From Conservatibacter flavescens (GTDB lineage Bacteria; Pseudomonadota; Gammaproteobacteria; Enterobacterales; Pasteurellaceae), in the NCBI RefSeq assembly GCF_002795425.1, contig NZ_PHHA01000003.1:230259-294258 (forward strand): DNA of 64,000 nt. Reading direction: 5' to 3'. A model generated the notes under the pieces. The model did not search any database and had not been told where the DNA came from. It was given only the letters and a program-made list of their open reading frames with translations. Both the position numbers and the translations under genes were made by a program. This document shows, piece after piece, positions 37,815 to 46,060 of this stretch (positions are counted from its first letter, which is position 1; every line of letters begins with the position of its first letter).

Positions 37815-38153
37815 ATGAAAAAATTATTTGCTTCTTTGGTGTTAATGCTTCCTGCTATAGGGTATGCAGCCACAGAAAAAGCTCAACAGGAACTTGAAAA
37901 AGCGATGTTAGGAGATTACCAATCTTTAAGAAATGTTGCGTACTCAATGAAAGAAGGGACGTTTGGACACGATAAAAATCCTGTTTCAGCCTGTGCATTA
38001 AGAAAGGTTATCTTGTTCGTTAATAAGGATGAGATAGATACAACAGATTATAGTAATGAATATGTTGATTGTAAGAACCTATCTATGCAAGAACATAAAA
38101 AGTCTTGGGAAATAGCTTTACAAGCCATTCAAATTATTTCTAAATACAAGTAA
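37815..38153 (+). CDS. Exported small phage protein, unknown
   Basis: 112 residues. Signal peptide MKKLFASLVLMLPAIGYAA, cleavage after GYA or YAA. Mature part helical with two cysteines (SACALRK, YVDCKNL) that could pair in the periplasm; the text GDYQSLRNVAYSMKEGTFGH recalls a single Sel1-like repeat. AAAGGTGG precedes the ATG. It lies between gemA and the activator gene, a place of accessory cargo, and has its own terminator. Confidence 0.75.
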   Translation: MKKLFASLVLMLPAIGYAATEKAQQELEKAMLGDYQSLRNVAYSMKEGTFGHDKNPVSACALRKVILFVNKDEIDTTDYSNEYVDCKNLSMQEHKKSWEIALQAIQIISKYK

Positions 38154-38181
38154 TAAAATTTACCGAATACATTGATAAAAG

Positions 38182-38213
38182 ATAGCCTGCTTACTTGCAG
38201 GCTATTTGTTTTT
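38182..38213 (+). terminator. Terminator after the exported protein gene
   Basis: ATAGCCTGC (38182-38190) pairs with GCAGGCTAT (38197-38205), a 9-bp perfect stem with 6-base loop, then TTGTTTTT. Confidence 0.92.
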
Positions 38214-38254
38214 AAAAGGTGAAGTCTTATTCCTCTATGTTCTCTTAAATTTCA

Positions 38255-38284
38255 AGACCGCCTAACAAGCGGTCTTTTTTTTTC
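38255..38284 (+). terminator. Second terminator before the activator gene
   Basis: AGACCGC (38255-38261) pairs with GCGGTCT (38269-38275), followed by a run of nine T. Two terminators in a row close the early operon. Confidence 0.9.
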
Positions 38285-38367
38285 ACTTTTTTTTTTGCAA
38301 AAAATACCTCAAAAGTTCACAGATTCAAAAATCGTCTGAGAGAATAGCTATTATTTTCGGAGGTGCT

Positions 38368-38784
38368 ATGAGCGAATTAAAACAAGTTGAAGAATTATTG
38401 CCTGAGGTTGTGCGTGAAATGGTGGAGGTTATCGGCTTTCCCGATACGGAGAAAGTGATCGCCAATTTTGGTGGGGTGGATTTCTATTTTTCGCTGGGAA
38501 AACATTACTTCCCACGCTTAGTCAAAGTGATTGGCATTGAACAGGCGGGTAAATTGCGTGCCTATTTTGACCGTGAGCGGTTGTATATCCCCCGCTGTGA
38601 AGTTGCTTTGAAGCGGTTGCGTAATTTGCGTTTTAAGGCTGAATATGATTTACTAAAAAACGAGGGTAAATCGGGCAATTTCGCAATGCTTGAGCTTTGC
38701 CCTAAATATGGTTTTACGGAACGTTTTGCCTTTAAAATGTTAGCGAGCTTAAACCAACAAACACAACAAACAAGCCTGTTTTAA
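38368..38784 (+). CDS. Mor/C-family transcription activator
   Basis: 138 residues. The text ELLPEVVREMVEVIGF, KVIANFGGVDFYF, GKHYFPRLVKVIG and a C-terminal helix-turn-helix (LCPKYGFTERFAFKMLAS) match the Mor transcription activator family. Mu has two such genes, mor (middle) and C (late); here one gene lies just before the lysis block, the place of C. GGAGGTG precedes the ATG. Two terminators upstream mean it needs its own promoter; TATTAT at 38350 could be a -10. Confidence 0.92.
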   Translation: MSELKQVEELLPEVVREMVEVIGFPDTEKVIANFGGVDFYFSLGKHYFPRLVKVIGIEQAGKLRAYFDRERLYIPRCEVALKRLRNLRFKAEYDLLKNEGKSGNFAMLELCPKYGFTERFAFKMLASLNQQTQQTSLF

Positions 38785-38828
38785 CTGAACCTTATCACCG
38801 CTTTGAATCCACTTTAAAAGCTTATTCT

Positions 38829-38863
38829 AGCCCCTAAGTTTAATCATACTTAGGGGCTTTTTT
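38829..38863 (+). terminator. Terminator ending at the endolysin start codon
   Basis: AGCCCCTAAGT (38829-38839) pairs with ACTTAGGGGCT (38848-38858), 11 perfect pairs, then TTTTTT running directly into the ATG at 38864. The only ribosome-site-like bases (AGGGG) lie in the 3' arm of the stem. Confidence 0.9.
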
Positions 38864-39382
38864 ATGTCTTTAACCTATAAAATTTTAACCTTTTCTGAAA
38901 TTTTTAATCGCCTAATCGGACACGAGGGCGGTTATGTCAATCACCCCAAAGATCCAGGTGGTGAAACTAATTGGGGTATCACAAAACGCACTGCAGTAGC
39001 GAATGGTTATACAGGTGATATGCGCGCAATGACCCGCGAGCAAGCGTTTGAAATCTATAAAAAATCCTTTTGGGAGCGTTATCAGTGCGAGAAATTGCCG
39101 ACACCTGTGGCTTTTCAGTTTTTTGATATGGCTGTGAATCATGGCTCTGGCAATGCTAGCCGTATTTTACAACGGGCAGTTGGTGTGGCTGATGACGGCA
39201 TTATTGGTGAGCAAACTCGCAAGGCAATCAATGCAATGGGGCTATCTGATGTGCTTATTTTGATGAACGCAGAACGTATTAACTTTTTTACTAAGCTTTC
39301 TACCTTCATCACTTTCGGCAAAGGCTGGATGAACCGAGTTGCTGAAAACTTACGCTTTGCCGCTAAAGATAACGAGGTGTGA
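38864..39382 (+). CDS. Endolysin, glycoside hydrolase family 108
   Basis: 172 residues. The catalytic glutamate is E21 in RLIGHEGGYVNHPKDPGG, followed by ETNWGITKRT; a C-terminal peptidoglycan-binding segment (LQRAVGVADDGIIGEQT) completes the family pattern. It cleaves glycan chains at lysis. No signal peptide, so release needs a holin, encoded just downstream. The start is placed by family fit; the ribosome site is hidden in the terminator stem. Confidence 0.93.
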   Translation: MSLTYKILTFSEIFNRLIGHEGGYVNHPKDPGGETNWGITKRTAVANGYTGDMRAMTREQAFEIYKKSFWERYQCEKLPTPVAFQFFDMAVNHGSGNASRILQRAVGVADDGIIGEQTRKAINAMGLSDVLILMNAERINFFTKLSTFITFGKGWMNRVAENLRFAAKDNEV

Positions 39383-39384
39383 GT

Positions 39385-39618
39385 ATGAAATTAAAAGAGT
39401 TGATAACAAACACTGACGGACGACTATCCACTACTGGCTTTATTCAATTTTTTAGCTGGGCCGTAGCGACAGGGTTGCTGATTTGGTCGCATTTAGAGGG
39501 CAAAACATTTGCCTCCGAATACTGGGTGCTTTATGTATCTTTGTGTGTGTTTGGTAGCCCTGTTACCAAAGGGGTAGTGAGTAAATTTAACCCGAAAACC
39601 CGCGAGGAAAGAAAATGA
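39385..39618 (+). CDS. Holin-like membrane protein (DUF2644)
   Basis: 77 residues. MKLKELITNTDGRLSTTGFI matches DUF2644, found beside lysins in Pasteurellaceae phages. Two membrane segments (about 17-35 and 45-60) and a basic C-terminus fit a holin. Start ATG has GAGG 8 bases upstream; a GTG two codons earlier overlaps the endolysin stop. Confidence 0.85.
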   Translation: MKLKELITNTDGRLSTTGFIQFFSWAVATGLLIWSHLEGKTFASEYWVLYVSLCVFGSPVTKGVVSKFNPKTREERK

Positions 39619-39818
39619 TGTTGTTAGTTATTGCTTTTGTTTGTTTGGGGCTGAGTGCGCTGTTTTACATATTAGCTTTTCTTCTAGAACGCAAATCAAG
39701 CCCCCGCTTGGCAAAATATTCCACTAAAGTGAAAGAGCGTCGTGATTGCTTGAAAGAAGCCATTAAACAAGGCAATCGTAACCCTGTAAGTCGTGCTAAG
39801 CGAGGGCGTTATGTTTGA
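39615..39818 (+). CDS. Small membrane protein in the lysis block
   Basis: 67 residues. One N-terminal membrane segment (MMLLVIAFVCLGLSALFYIL) and a strongly basic cytoplasmic tail. The start overlaps the previous stop by ATGA. It could be a second holin or a spanin component; the text is not diagnostic. Confidence 0.7.
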   Translation: MMLLVIAFVCLGLSALFYILAFLLERKSSPRLAKYSTKVKERRDCLKEAIKQGNRNPVSRAKRGRYV

Positions 39819-40068
39819 TGAGAAATTGTTTCAGATGCTTATATCTTTTGTCGTCTCGCCCTTGATTGGTTTTACGATTAAGGTGGTGTTTGATCGGATT
39901 AGCAATAATGAGCAAGCAGTTAAAGAATTAAGAGAGGAAATGGAACAAAAGTATCAATCTAAAGAACTTGCTCAAGAAGTCAATCGAGGGATTAAGGATA
40001 AGCTAGATGACATATTATCCTCATTAAAAGAAGTGAATAACAAATTAGATAAAAAGGCCGACAAATAA
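39811..40068 (+). CDS. Membrane-anchored coiled-coil protein in the lysis block
   Basis: 85 residues. N-terminal membrane segment (FVVSPLIGFTIKVVF), then a long charged coiled coil to the end. This layout fits an inner-membrane spanin subunit (Rz-like) or the Mu gp25/DUF2730 group. Start chosen at ATG with GAGGGC upstream; it overlaps the previous gene by 8 bases. The next gene starts at its stop. Confidence 0.7.
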   Translation: MFDEKLFQMLISFVVSPLIGFTIKVVFDRISNNEQAVKELREEMEQKYQSKELAQEVNRGIKDKLDDILSSLKEVNNKLDKKADK

Positions 40069-40322
40069 TGAGTCTTAGAAAACAAAAACAGACTGATTCA
40101 GAAAAACTAGATTTAATTTTAGCGACAACCAATGAAATCAGTCAGAAAGTGGATAAACAAAATCAACGTATTGATGAGTTGCAATTAGAGTTACATAAAA
40201 CTCGCCTGTTACTTGATGAATTAGCTCACAAAAACCGCAAGCAAGCGATTATTGCTGGTGGTGTGGGCGGTGGTTTGGTTGCCGTTGGTTTTGAACTGCT
40301 GCGAATGAAATTGGGAATGTAG
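40068..40322 (+). CDS. Coiled-coil protein with C-terminal membrane segment
   Basis: 84 residues. A charged coiled coil (KVDKQNQRIDELQLELHKTR) followed by a glycine-rich membrane segment (AIIAGGVGGGLVAVGFELL). In place it matches Mu gp25 or gp26. Coupled to the previous gene through a shared base. Confidence 0.7.
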   Translation: MSLRKQKQTDSEKLDLILATTNEISQKVDKQNQRIDELQLELHKTRLLLDELAHKNRKQAIIAGGVGGGLVAVGFELLRMKLGM

Positions 40323-40326
40323 GCGA

Positions 40327-40827
40327 ATGGCACACGATGTATCAGTACAAAAGGCGGTGCGTAGCTATTACGTTTTTGACCGTTTAAGCCTTGAAATGGC
40401 AGCCGAAAAGGCAGGCGTGTCTTTTGGTACGGCAAGACGCTGGAAAGCGAATGCGGAAAGCAATGGAGATAACTGGGAAAAAGCCCGTGATGTGCAGGTA
40501 ATGGCAAGCGGTGGGATTGAAAACATTGCTCAAGGTTTATTAGCAGGCTTTTTAATTAAATACCGTACGTTGGTGACAGAACTTGAGGAAAACACCGAAA
40601 TGACAACGGCAAGCAAGGTGGACGCGCTTTCGGCGTTGGCTGATTCATTTGCAAAGATGACTGCCTCAAGTAAAAAGTTATTGCCTGAAACCAGTGCGAT
40701 TGCAAATGCGTTAAGAGTGATTGAGATGATGGCTAACTTAATCAAAACGAAGAAGCCCCATTTATTGCCTGATTTTTTAGAAATGCTTAATGAGCTGGAA
40801 GTGCTTGTGCAGAAGGAATTTAAATAA
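40327..40827 (+). CDS. Small terminase-like protein, DUF1804 (Mu gp27)
   Basis: 166 residues. N-terminal helix-turn-helix (LSLEMAAEKAGVSFGTARRW), helical rest with ENIAQGLLAGFLIKYRTLVT. This is the DUF1804/gp27 pattern, and it lies before the large terminase as in Mu. It should recognise phage DNA for headful packaging. Confidence 0.88.
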   Translation: MAHDVSVQKAVRSYYVFDRLSLEMAAEKAGVSFGTARRWKANAESNGDNWEKARDVQVMASGGIENIAQGLLAGFLIKYRTLVTELEENTEMTTASKVDALSALADSFAKMTASSKKLLPETSAIANALRVIEMMANLIKTKKPHLLPDFLEMLNELEVLVQKEFK

Positions 40828-40973
40828 TGAAAGAGAGTAAAAAGACGGTTATTCATAAACATTATTATTTTCGTTGGGTTGTGCAGCTCGCCTGTATTGT
40901 CGGGGCGGTAAAACTTATGTTAAGCGGTCAAGACGGTTGGGGTTGGTTATTGTTTGTTGCAGTGGCTGTGTAA
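40827..40973 (+). CDS. 48-residue membrane protein
   Basis: Two short hydrophobic segments (WVVQLACIVGAVKLML and GWGWLLFVAVAV) after a basic start (MKESKKTVIHKHYYF). The ATG shares a base with the stop of the preceding gene, and GAAGGAATT lies upstream. The 149-base gap between gp27 and gp28 is otherwise empty. Unknown; could be a lysis-block membrane peptide. Confidence 0.65.
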   Translation: MKESKKTVIHKHYYFRWVVQLACIVGAVKLMLSGQDGWGWLLFVAVAV

Positions 40974-40976
40974 ACT

Positions 40977-42641
40977 ATGAAATCAAAGGATTTTGAAAAA
41001 CAACTTGAAGCCCTACGGGCTGATTTACTCCGCGCGATTGAGGCAAATTTTGAAGGCTGGGATGACCGCCCAAATGCCATTGCGGAACGTCGTTTAAAGG
41101 TTGCGGATAAAACCACAGGCTTTGAGTATTTTGTACAAGCCTATTTTCCGCATTATGTGCGTTCGCCACATAAATCTCAGTTACACGAATATTTGTTTGA
41201 GCATTTGCCTGCTTCAGTGGGTGAGGTGGATAAATCGGTTCGACAGGCGATTGCTGCTCCTCGTGGTGAGGCTAAGTCGACTATTTGTACCCAATTATTC
41301 CCACTTTGGTGTTTAGTCAACGATTTAAAACGCTATGGCATTATTGCTATGGATACCAAAGAGCAAGCGTTTGGAATGCTTGAGGCGATCAAGGTAGAGA
41401 TTGAATCTAACCCTCGTTTAGCGATTGACTTCCCTGAGCTGAAACCAGGTAAGGTATGGCGTACAGGGGCGATTGTTACCAGTAAAAATCAAAAAGTCGA
41501 AGCCGTCGGTGCAGGGCAGAAATTGCGTGGTCGTCGTCACGGTGCTTATCGTCCCGATTTAGTTGTATTAGATGATATTGAGAATGATGAAAGTGTAGAA
41601 ACCCCCGCACAACGTAATAAATTACATAACTGGGTTTTAAAAGCAGTGCTAAAACTTGGTGCAGCAGGCGAGAAATTCGACGTTATTTATGTCGGAACCA
41701 TCCTGCATTATGACAGCGTGCTTAGCCGTGTACTCAATACCAAAGGCTGGAAGCGGGTGCGATTTAAGGCGATTTTACGTTTTCCTGACAATATGGCGTT
41801 GTGGGATCAATGGGAAAATATTTACCTTAGCGAAGAAGGTGATGATGATACGCTCTCTGATTTATTTTATCAACAACACAAAGCTGAAATGGACGCAGGG
41901 GCGGTGGTGTCGTGGTTGGCTCGTCCTATTCTTGCGTTGATGAAAATTCGTGCCAGTGATGGGCATTCGGCTTTTGATTCCGAGTATCAAAATGATCCGG
42001 TGAGTGGCGATGATGCGATTTTTGCCAATAGCTTGCAGTATTGGACTGAGGGCGATTTGCCTGATGATTTAATCTATTTTGGGGCGGTAGACCCGAGTTT
42101 AGGTAAAGCAGGGGCAAGCCGAGACCCAAGTGCAATTTTAATTGGGGGCTACTCTCGCAAAACTGGCAAGCTGTATGTGATTGAGGCTCAAATCAAACGA
42201 CGCCTACCAGATCTCATCATCGAAGATATTATTAGATTACAAATGCAATATGGTTGCCATCGTTGGTTTGGGGAGGGGATTCAATTCCAAGAGTTTTTAA
42301 ATAGTGAAATCGTCAAACGTTCTGCGTTGCGAGGGGTTCCAGTCCCATTAACAAGCGTAAAACCTCATACAGACAAAATGCTACGTATTGAAAGCCTGCA
42401 ACCACATATTGCAAACGGGTTGATTTTACTGCACCGCTCACAATCCACACTTGAGAACCAGTTACGCCATTTTCCAAAGGCAGATCACGATGACGGTCCC
42501 GACTGTCTTGAGATGTTGTGGAAAAATGCAGTGAGTAGCTCTGCACCAATTGAATGGCAATCACTCAAAGAATATGACGATGACTGGGAGGATGATGACG
42601 ATTTTGAAGGATTTGGGGGCGGTGGACGCTGGAGACACTAA
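40977..42641 (+). CDS. Terminase large subunit (Mu gp28-like)
   Basis: 554 residues. ATPase: Walker A-like APRGEAKST at 94-102, Walker B VVLDD at 196-200 with the following glutamate. Nuclease: first acidic residue D372 in GAVDPSLG. The C-terminus is acidic (EYDDDWEDDDDFEGFGG). It packages concatemer-free host-joined phage DNA into heads by the headful route. Confidence 0.95.
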   Translation: MKSKDFEKQLEALRADLLRAIEANFEGWDDRPNAIAERRLKVADKTTGFEYFVQAYFPHYVRSPHKSQLHEYLFEHLPASVGEVDKSVRQAIAAPRGEAKSTICTQLFPLWCLVNDLKRYGIIAMDTKEQAFGMLEAIKVEIESNPRLAIDFPELKPGKVWRTGAIVTSKNQKVEAVGAGQKLRGRRHGAYRPDLVVLDDIENDESVETPAQRNKLHNWVLKAVLKLGAAGEKFDVIYVGTILHYDSVLSRVLNTKGWKRVRFKAILRFPDNMALWDQWENIYLSEEGDDDTLSDLFYQQHKAEMDAGAVVSWLARPILALMKIRASDGHSAFDSEYQNDPVSGDDAIFANSLQYWTEGDLPDDLIYFGAVDPSLGKAGASRDPSAILIGGYSRKTGKLYVIEAQIKRRLPDLIIEDIIRLQMQYGCHRWFGEGIQFQEFLNSEIVKRSALRGVPVPLTSVKPHTDKMLRIESLQPHIANGLILLHRSQSTLENQLRHFPKADHDDGPDCLEMLWKNAVSSSAPIEWQSLKEYDDDWEDDDDFEGFGGGGRWRH

Positions 42642-44264
42642 ATGAGTTTTTTAAATAAGATTACACAAGCCATTTTTGGCAAAACAGAGAAAGTAGAGCC
42701 GTTACAATCAGATGAAGCACAAGTGATGGCTATGGGGCGAGTGTTAGACGGACACCCAGCCCGCAAAATCACCCCACAAAAATTACAACGTATTTTTGAT
42801 GATGCGGAAAGTGGCAATGTGCGTGAACAGGCTGAACTATTTATGGATATTGAGGAACAAGACGGGGCGATTGGCTCACATCTTGGCACTCGCAAACGCG
42901 CCACGCTTACGTTGGATTGGTCTATTTTTGCCCCTGAAAACCCAACAGAACACGAGGAACATTTAACCTCTGAAGTTAAGCAGCTCTTTTCGCAAATTGG
43001 CTATCTAGATAATCTTGTGATGGATTTAATGGACGCTTGTTTGCAAGGGTTTTCGGCTAATGAAATCCAGTGGGTGTATGAAAATGAGCTATGGTTGCCG
43101 AAGAAATTTATTCACCGTCCTGCCTCATGGTTTGTATTAGATGATTTGGATAATCCACTGTTAATCTCGCCAACTAACCCAATGGGTGAGCCATTGATTG
43201 CACAAAAATGGATTGTACATACGCACAAAAACCGTTCGTCGCCATTAGCTCGTAATGGCTTGGGGAGAACGCTTGCGTGGATTTATATGTTTAACCATTA
43301 CTCTATTACGGACTTTGCCGAATTTTTAGAGCTATATGGTTTCCCTATCCGCATTGGTAAATATGGGGCGGGCGCAAGCAAAGATGAAAAACGGGCATTA
43401 TTGCGCGCATTATCGGATATCGGACACAATGCTGCAGGGATTATGCCTGATACAATGCAAATTGAATTGCATAGTGCTGCCTCACAATCTATTGCAAGTA
43501 ATAACCCTTATTTGCAAATGACCGATTGGGCGGAAAAGCTTTCTGCAAAGTTTATTTTAGGGCAAACCCTGACTTCAGGGGCAGATGGTAAAACCTCTAC
43601 TAATGCGTTAGGTAAAGTGCATAACGAAGTACGTCGTGATTTGTTAGTCAGCGATGCAAAACAGCTTGAACAGACCATTAATCAGCAGTTAATTTTGCCG
43701 TTTTTACAAATCAACTTTCCGAATATTGATCCTGCACGTTTGCCTTATTTTGCCTTTGATGTAAAGGAATATGAGGATATTAAAACATTCTCTGAGGCAT
43801 TACCGAATTTAATTGATTCTGGCATGCTAATTCCTTTGTTATGGGCGCATAACAAACTTGGTATTCCAATGGCAAAAGAGGGTGAGGCGGTTTTAAAACG
43901 TGCTTTCAATGAGGTTAAATCGAATGAAAGCACCGCTTTAAGTGCAGGATTACATCAGAGCCATTGCCCTTGCGGTTGTCAAAACATGGTGGCATTAAGT
44001 GCAAAAGAGAAGGCAGAAGGCGAACAAGGGGAGTTGGATAGTTTAATTGATCATGCTTTACAGGAGGTTGATTTTAATCAGCAGCTTGCCCCGATTGTGA
44101 AAAAACTCACAGCGGTACTGTTGTCGTGTCAATCCTATGAGGAGGTAAGTGACAAACTGGCTGAAGCCTACCCTAATTTAACGAGTGAGGCACACGAATA
44201 TTATTTAAGTAGTGCGTTATTTTTAGCAGATTTATTGGGGGCAAGCAATGCCGAACGCACCTAA
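42642..44264 (+). CDS. Portal protein, DUF935 (Mu gp29-like)
   Basis: 540 residues. FMDIEEQDGAIGSHLGTRKR, LQGFSANEIQWVYENE, RPASWFVLDD, KWIVHTHKNRSSPLARNGLG and FILGQTLTSGADGKTSTNA are DUF935 text. It forms the dodecameric portal at one head vertex. GGAG lies 7 bases before the ATG. The C-terminus (CPCGCQNMVALSAKEKA) is cysteine-rich and variable. It overlaps gp30 by 17 bases. Confidence 0.95.
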   Translation: MSFLNKITQAIFGKTEKVEPLQSDEAQVMAMGRVLDGHPARKITPQKLQRIFDDAESGNVREQAELFMDIEEQDGAIGSHLGTRKRATLTLDWSIFAPENPTEHEEHLTSEVKQLFSQIGYLDNLVMDLMDACLQGFSANEIQWVYENELWLPKKFIHRPASWFVLDDLDNPLLISPTNPMGEPLIAQKWIVHTHKNRSSPLARNGLGRTLAWIYMFNHYSITDFAEFLELYGFPIRIGKYGAGASKDEKRALLRALSDIGHNAAGIMPDTMQIELHSAASQSIASNNPYLQMTDWAEKLSAKFILGQTLTSGADGKTSTNALGKVHNEVRRDLLVSDAKQLEQTINQQLILPFLQINFPNIDPARLPYFAFDVKEYEDIKTFSEALPNLIDSGMLIPLLWAHNKLGIPMAKEGEAVLKRAFNEVKSNESTALSAGLHQSHCPCGCQNMVALSAKEKAEGEQGELDSLIDHALQEVDFNQQLAPIVKKLTAVLLSCQSYEEVSDKLAEAYPNLTSEAHEYYLSSALFLADLLGASNAERT

Positions 44265-45576
44265 ATTTGCCATTGGTATTGAGCCGACACAGGCGATTGA
44301 ATACTTAAAGCAGAAGAGAATGCTGGCAAGCAAAGTATTTGCTCAAGAGTTGCAAGCCAGTAGCCTTGCTCGTGCCACGACGATTGCAAAGCTCTCTAGT
44401 CTTGAGATGACCAAAGATATTTATGCCTCTATGGAAAAGGCTATGCGTGAGGGCAAGGCCTTTAATCAGTGGAAAAAGGAGCTAGTGGGTGAATTTGAGC
44501 GTAAAGGCTGGGTATTTGGACACGATAAAGCAGTCAGTCGCGGCATTGATGGTAAATTGCTTGCAGACCCCAAAACAGGCGAGTATTTTGGCACGCCTCG
44601 CAGATTGAATATGATTTATCGTACCAATATGCAACAAGCCTATTCAGCGGCACGTTATCAGCGAATGATGGATAATGTGGATAATCGCCCTTATTGGCAA
44701 TATTCTGCGGTGGGTGATAGTCGTACTCGCCCTGCTCATATGGAGATGAATGGCAAGATTTATCGTTATGATGATCCGTTTTGGGCGACGTTTTATCCGC
44801 CGAATGGGTTTAATTGTCGTTGTACTGTGATTGCGTTAGATAAGCGTGATTTGGCTCGCCGTGGAATTGATGAGGTAGGTGATAGCTCAGCTCGTTTAGT
44901 TGAGGTGGAGCGTGTGGATAAAAAGGGTAATCGTGAAAAGACAATGGGCTTTAAGGCGATTGATGGTTCGGTGCGTGTAACCGATAAAGGGTTTGATTAT
45001 AACATTGGGCGTTTAATTTATCGCCCGAACTTGGATTTATATCCTGAAAAGTTGGCGCATCAGTTTGCAAAAACGGAAATGGCAGGGGGGGAGTTTAGGT
45101 TTAATTATGAACAGTTAGAAAAAGCTTATTTGACTGAAAAAGCTAAATTAGGAATTGATAAAAAAATCACTAATAAAGAGCTTCTACAAAAGGTTGAGCT
45201 GAGTATTAGTAAAAATTTTAAATTTGCTACAGGCATTTTGAACAATAAAGATAAACAGCTTATAAACTCGCATACGGCTACGGTTTGGTTATCTGATGAA
45301 TCACTAATTAAGCAATTTAATAGCCGATTAGATGACTCTTATTTCAGCATTGATTCTTATCAAGAAATACCTGATGTATTAAATGGTGCAGATAGTATTT
45401 TTAAGAACGGCAATACTTATATATTTGTGAAAAGTTTTGATGAATTTAAGAATTATACCGTATTTGTTAAACACATTAAAAATACAAATGAATTATTTAT
45501 GGTATCTGCAAGGCTACAAAATAAAATTGAGTGGGATATAGAAAGACAAAAAAGGAAATACGAGGCTATTAGGTAA
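44248..45576 (+). CDS. MuF head-morphogenesis protein (gp30) with nuclease-like C-terminus
   Basis: 442 residues. The SPP1 gp7/MuF domain spans about 40-260, with the hallmark DSRTRPAHMEMNGK (157-170) and PPNGFNCRC (184-192). The last 160 residues (about 280-442) differ from the MuF core: FATGILNNK, HTATVWLSDESLIKQF, SYQEIPDVLNGADSIFKNGN, YTVFVKH. This pattern resembles PBECR-type (Barnase/EndoU/colicin E5-D/RelE-like) domains known at the C-ends of phage MuF toxins. The nuclease reading is inference. Just after the stop, a second C-terminus-like stretch stays in frame. Confidence 0.9.
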   Translation: MPNAPKFAIGIEPTQAIEYLKQKRMLASKVFAQELQASSLARATTIAKLSSLEMTKDIYASMEKAMREGKAFNQWKKELVGEFERKGWVFGHDKAVSRGIDGKLLADPKTGEYFGTPRRLNMIYRTNMQQAYSAARYQRMMDNVDNRPYWQYSAVGDSRTRPAHMEMNGKIYRYDDPFWATFYPPNGFNCRCTVIALDKRDLARRGIDEVGDSSARLVEVERVDKKGNREKTMGFKAIDGSVRVTDKGFDYNIGRLIYRPNLDLYPEKLAHQFAKTEMAGGEFRFNYEQLEKAYLTEKAKLGIDKKITNKELLQKVELSISKNFKFATGILNNKDKQLINSHTATVWLSDESLIKQFNSRLDDSYFSIDSYQEIPDVLNGADSIFKNGNTYIFVKSFDEFKNYTVFVKHIKNTNELFMVSARLQNKIEWDIERQKRKYEAIR

Positions 45577-45696
45577 GGCTCCCTACACTTACGTTACAGC
45601 TCACTTGCACTATTTCAGCAAGCGGCTCCTGCGGGGGAGATTCATCAGGCGGAGTCAAATAGCCTCTTAAGTCAATATACCCCTGTTTATTTTTAA
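45577..45696 (+). pseudogene. Orphan C-terminal fragment after gp30
   Basis: The 39 codons after the gp30 stop, in the same frame and up to the next TAA, read as protein-like text ending SNSLLSQYTPVYF, without a start codon or ribosome site. It looks like the displaced end of another version of gp30, left when the present C-terminal module was swapped in. Stop-codon readthrough is another possibility. Confidence 0.5.
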
Positions 45697-45719
45697 AATC
45701 AACCATAGGAGAAAGAAAA

Positions 45720-45911
45720 ATGGTTTTAACGAAAAAAGAACAAATGAAAAAAGCCCTTGAACTGTTGCCACACTTTAACGGCTTAACGGCAGTTGATGTT
45801 AATGAGGTGTTTTTCTATGTGAAAGCCTACATTAACGAATTACAGATTGTTGAGTTTAACGAGAAAGATTATTCACGCATTGCCCAAGAATGCGATCTCG
45901 GTTGCGATTGA
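45720..45911 (+). CDS. Small protein after the MuF toxin-like gene
   Basis: 63 residues, acidic: KEQMKKALELLPHFNGLTAV, then NEVFFYVKAYINELQIVEFN. No signal or membrane segment. AGGAGAAAG precedes the ATG. Its size, acidity and place right after a toxin-like C-terminus fit an immunity protein, but I do not recognise it and this is inference. Its last 56 bases overlap a gene on the other strand. Confidence 0.6.
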   Translation: MVLTKKEQMKKALELLPHFNGLTAVDVNEVFFYVKAYINELQIVEFNEKDYSRIAQECDLGCD

Positions 45912-46044
45912 TTTCTTGAATGGCTTCTCGGTAGCAATCGCCGCCTGTAACGCCTCTTGCTTTTCTCTCTGCCTCAATGAGTTTAGCAAGAGTGGCAATT
46001 TGGGCAACGAGCAAGGTTTCTAAAAGCTCTGTATTGTTATCCAT
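45856..46044 (-). CDS. Small minus-strand phage protein
   Basis: 62 residues, MDNNTELLETLLVAQIATLA then KLIEAERKARGVTGGDCYRE; helical, soluble. A very good ribosome site (AAGGAAAC) lies 4-5 bases before the ATG on the minus strand. It is the only minus-strand gene inside the late block, so it would not be made by late transcription. The hairpin at 46061 lies just upstream. Confidence 0.6.
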   Translation of the reverse strand: MDNNTELLETLLVAQIATLAKLIEAERKARGVTGGDCYREAIQEINRNRDRILGQCVNNLSR

Positions 46045-46060
46045 GATGTTTCCTTAATTA

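Noticed and set aside
40977..43000. Shadow frames inside terminase and portal genes
   Set aside because: They overlap well-supported genes in other frames and show no conserved text.
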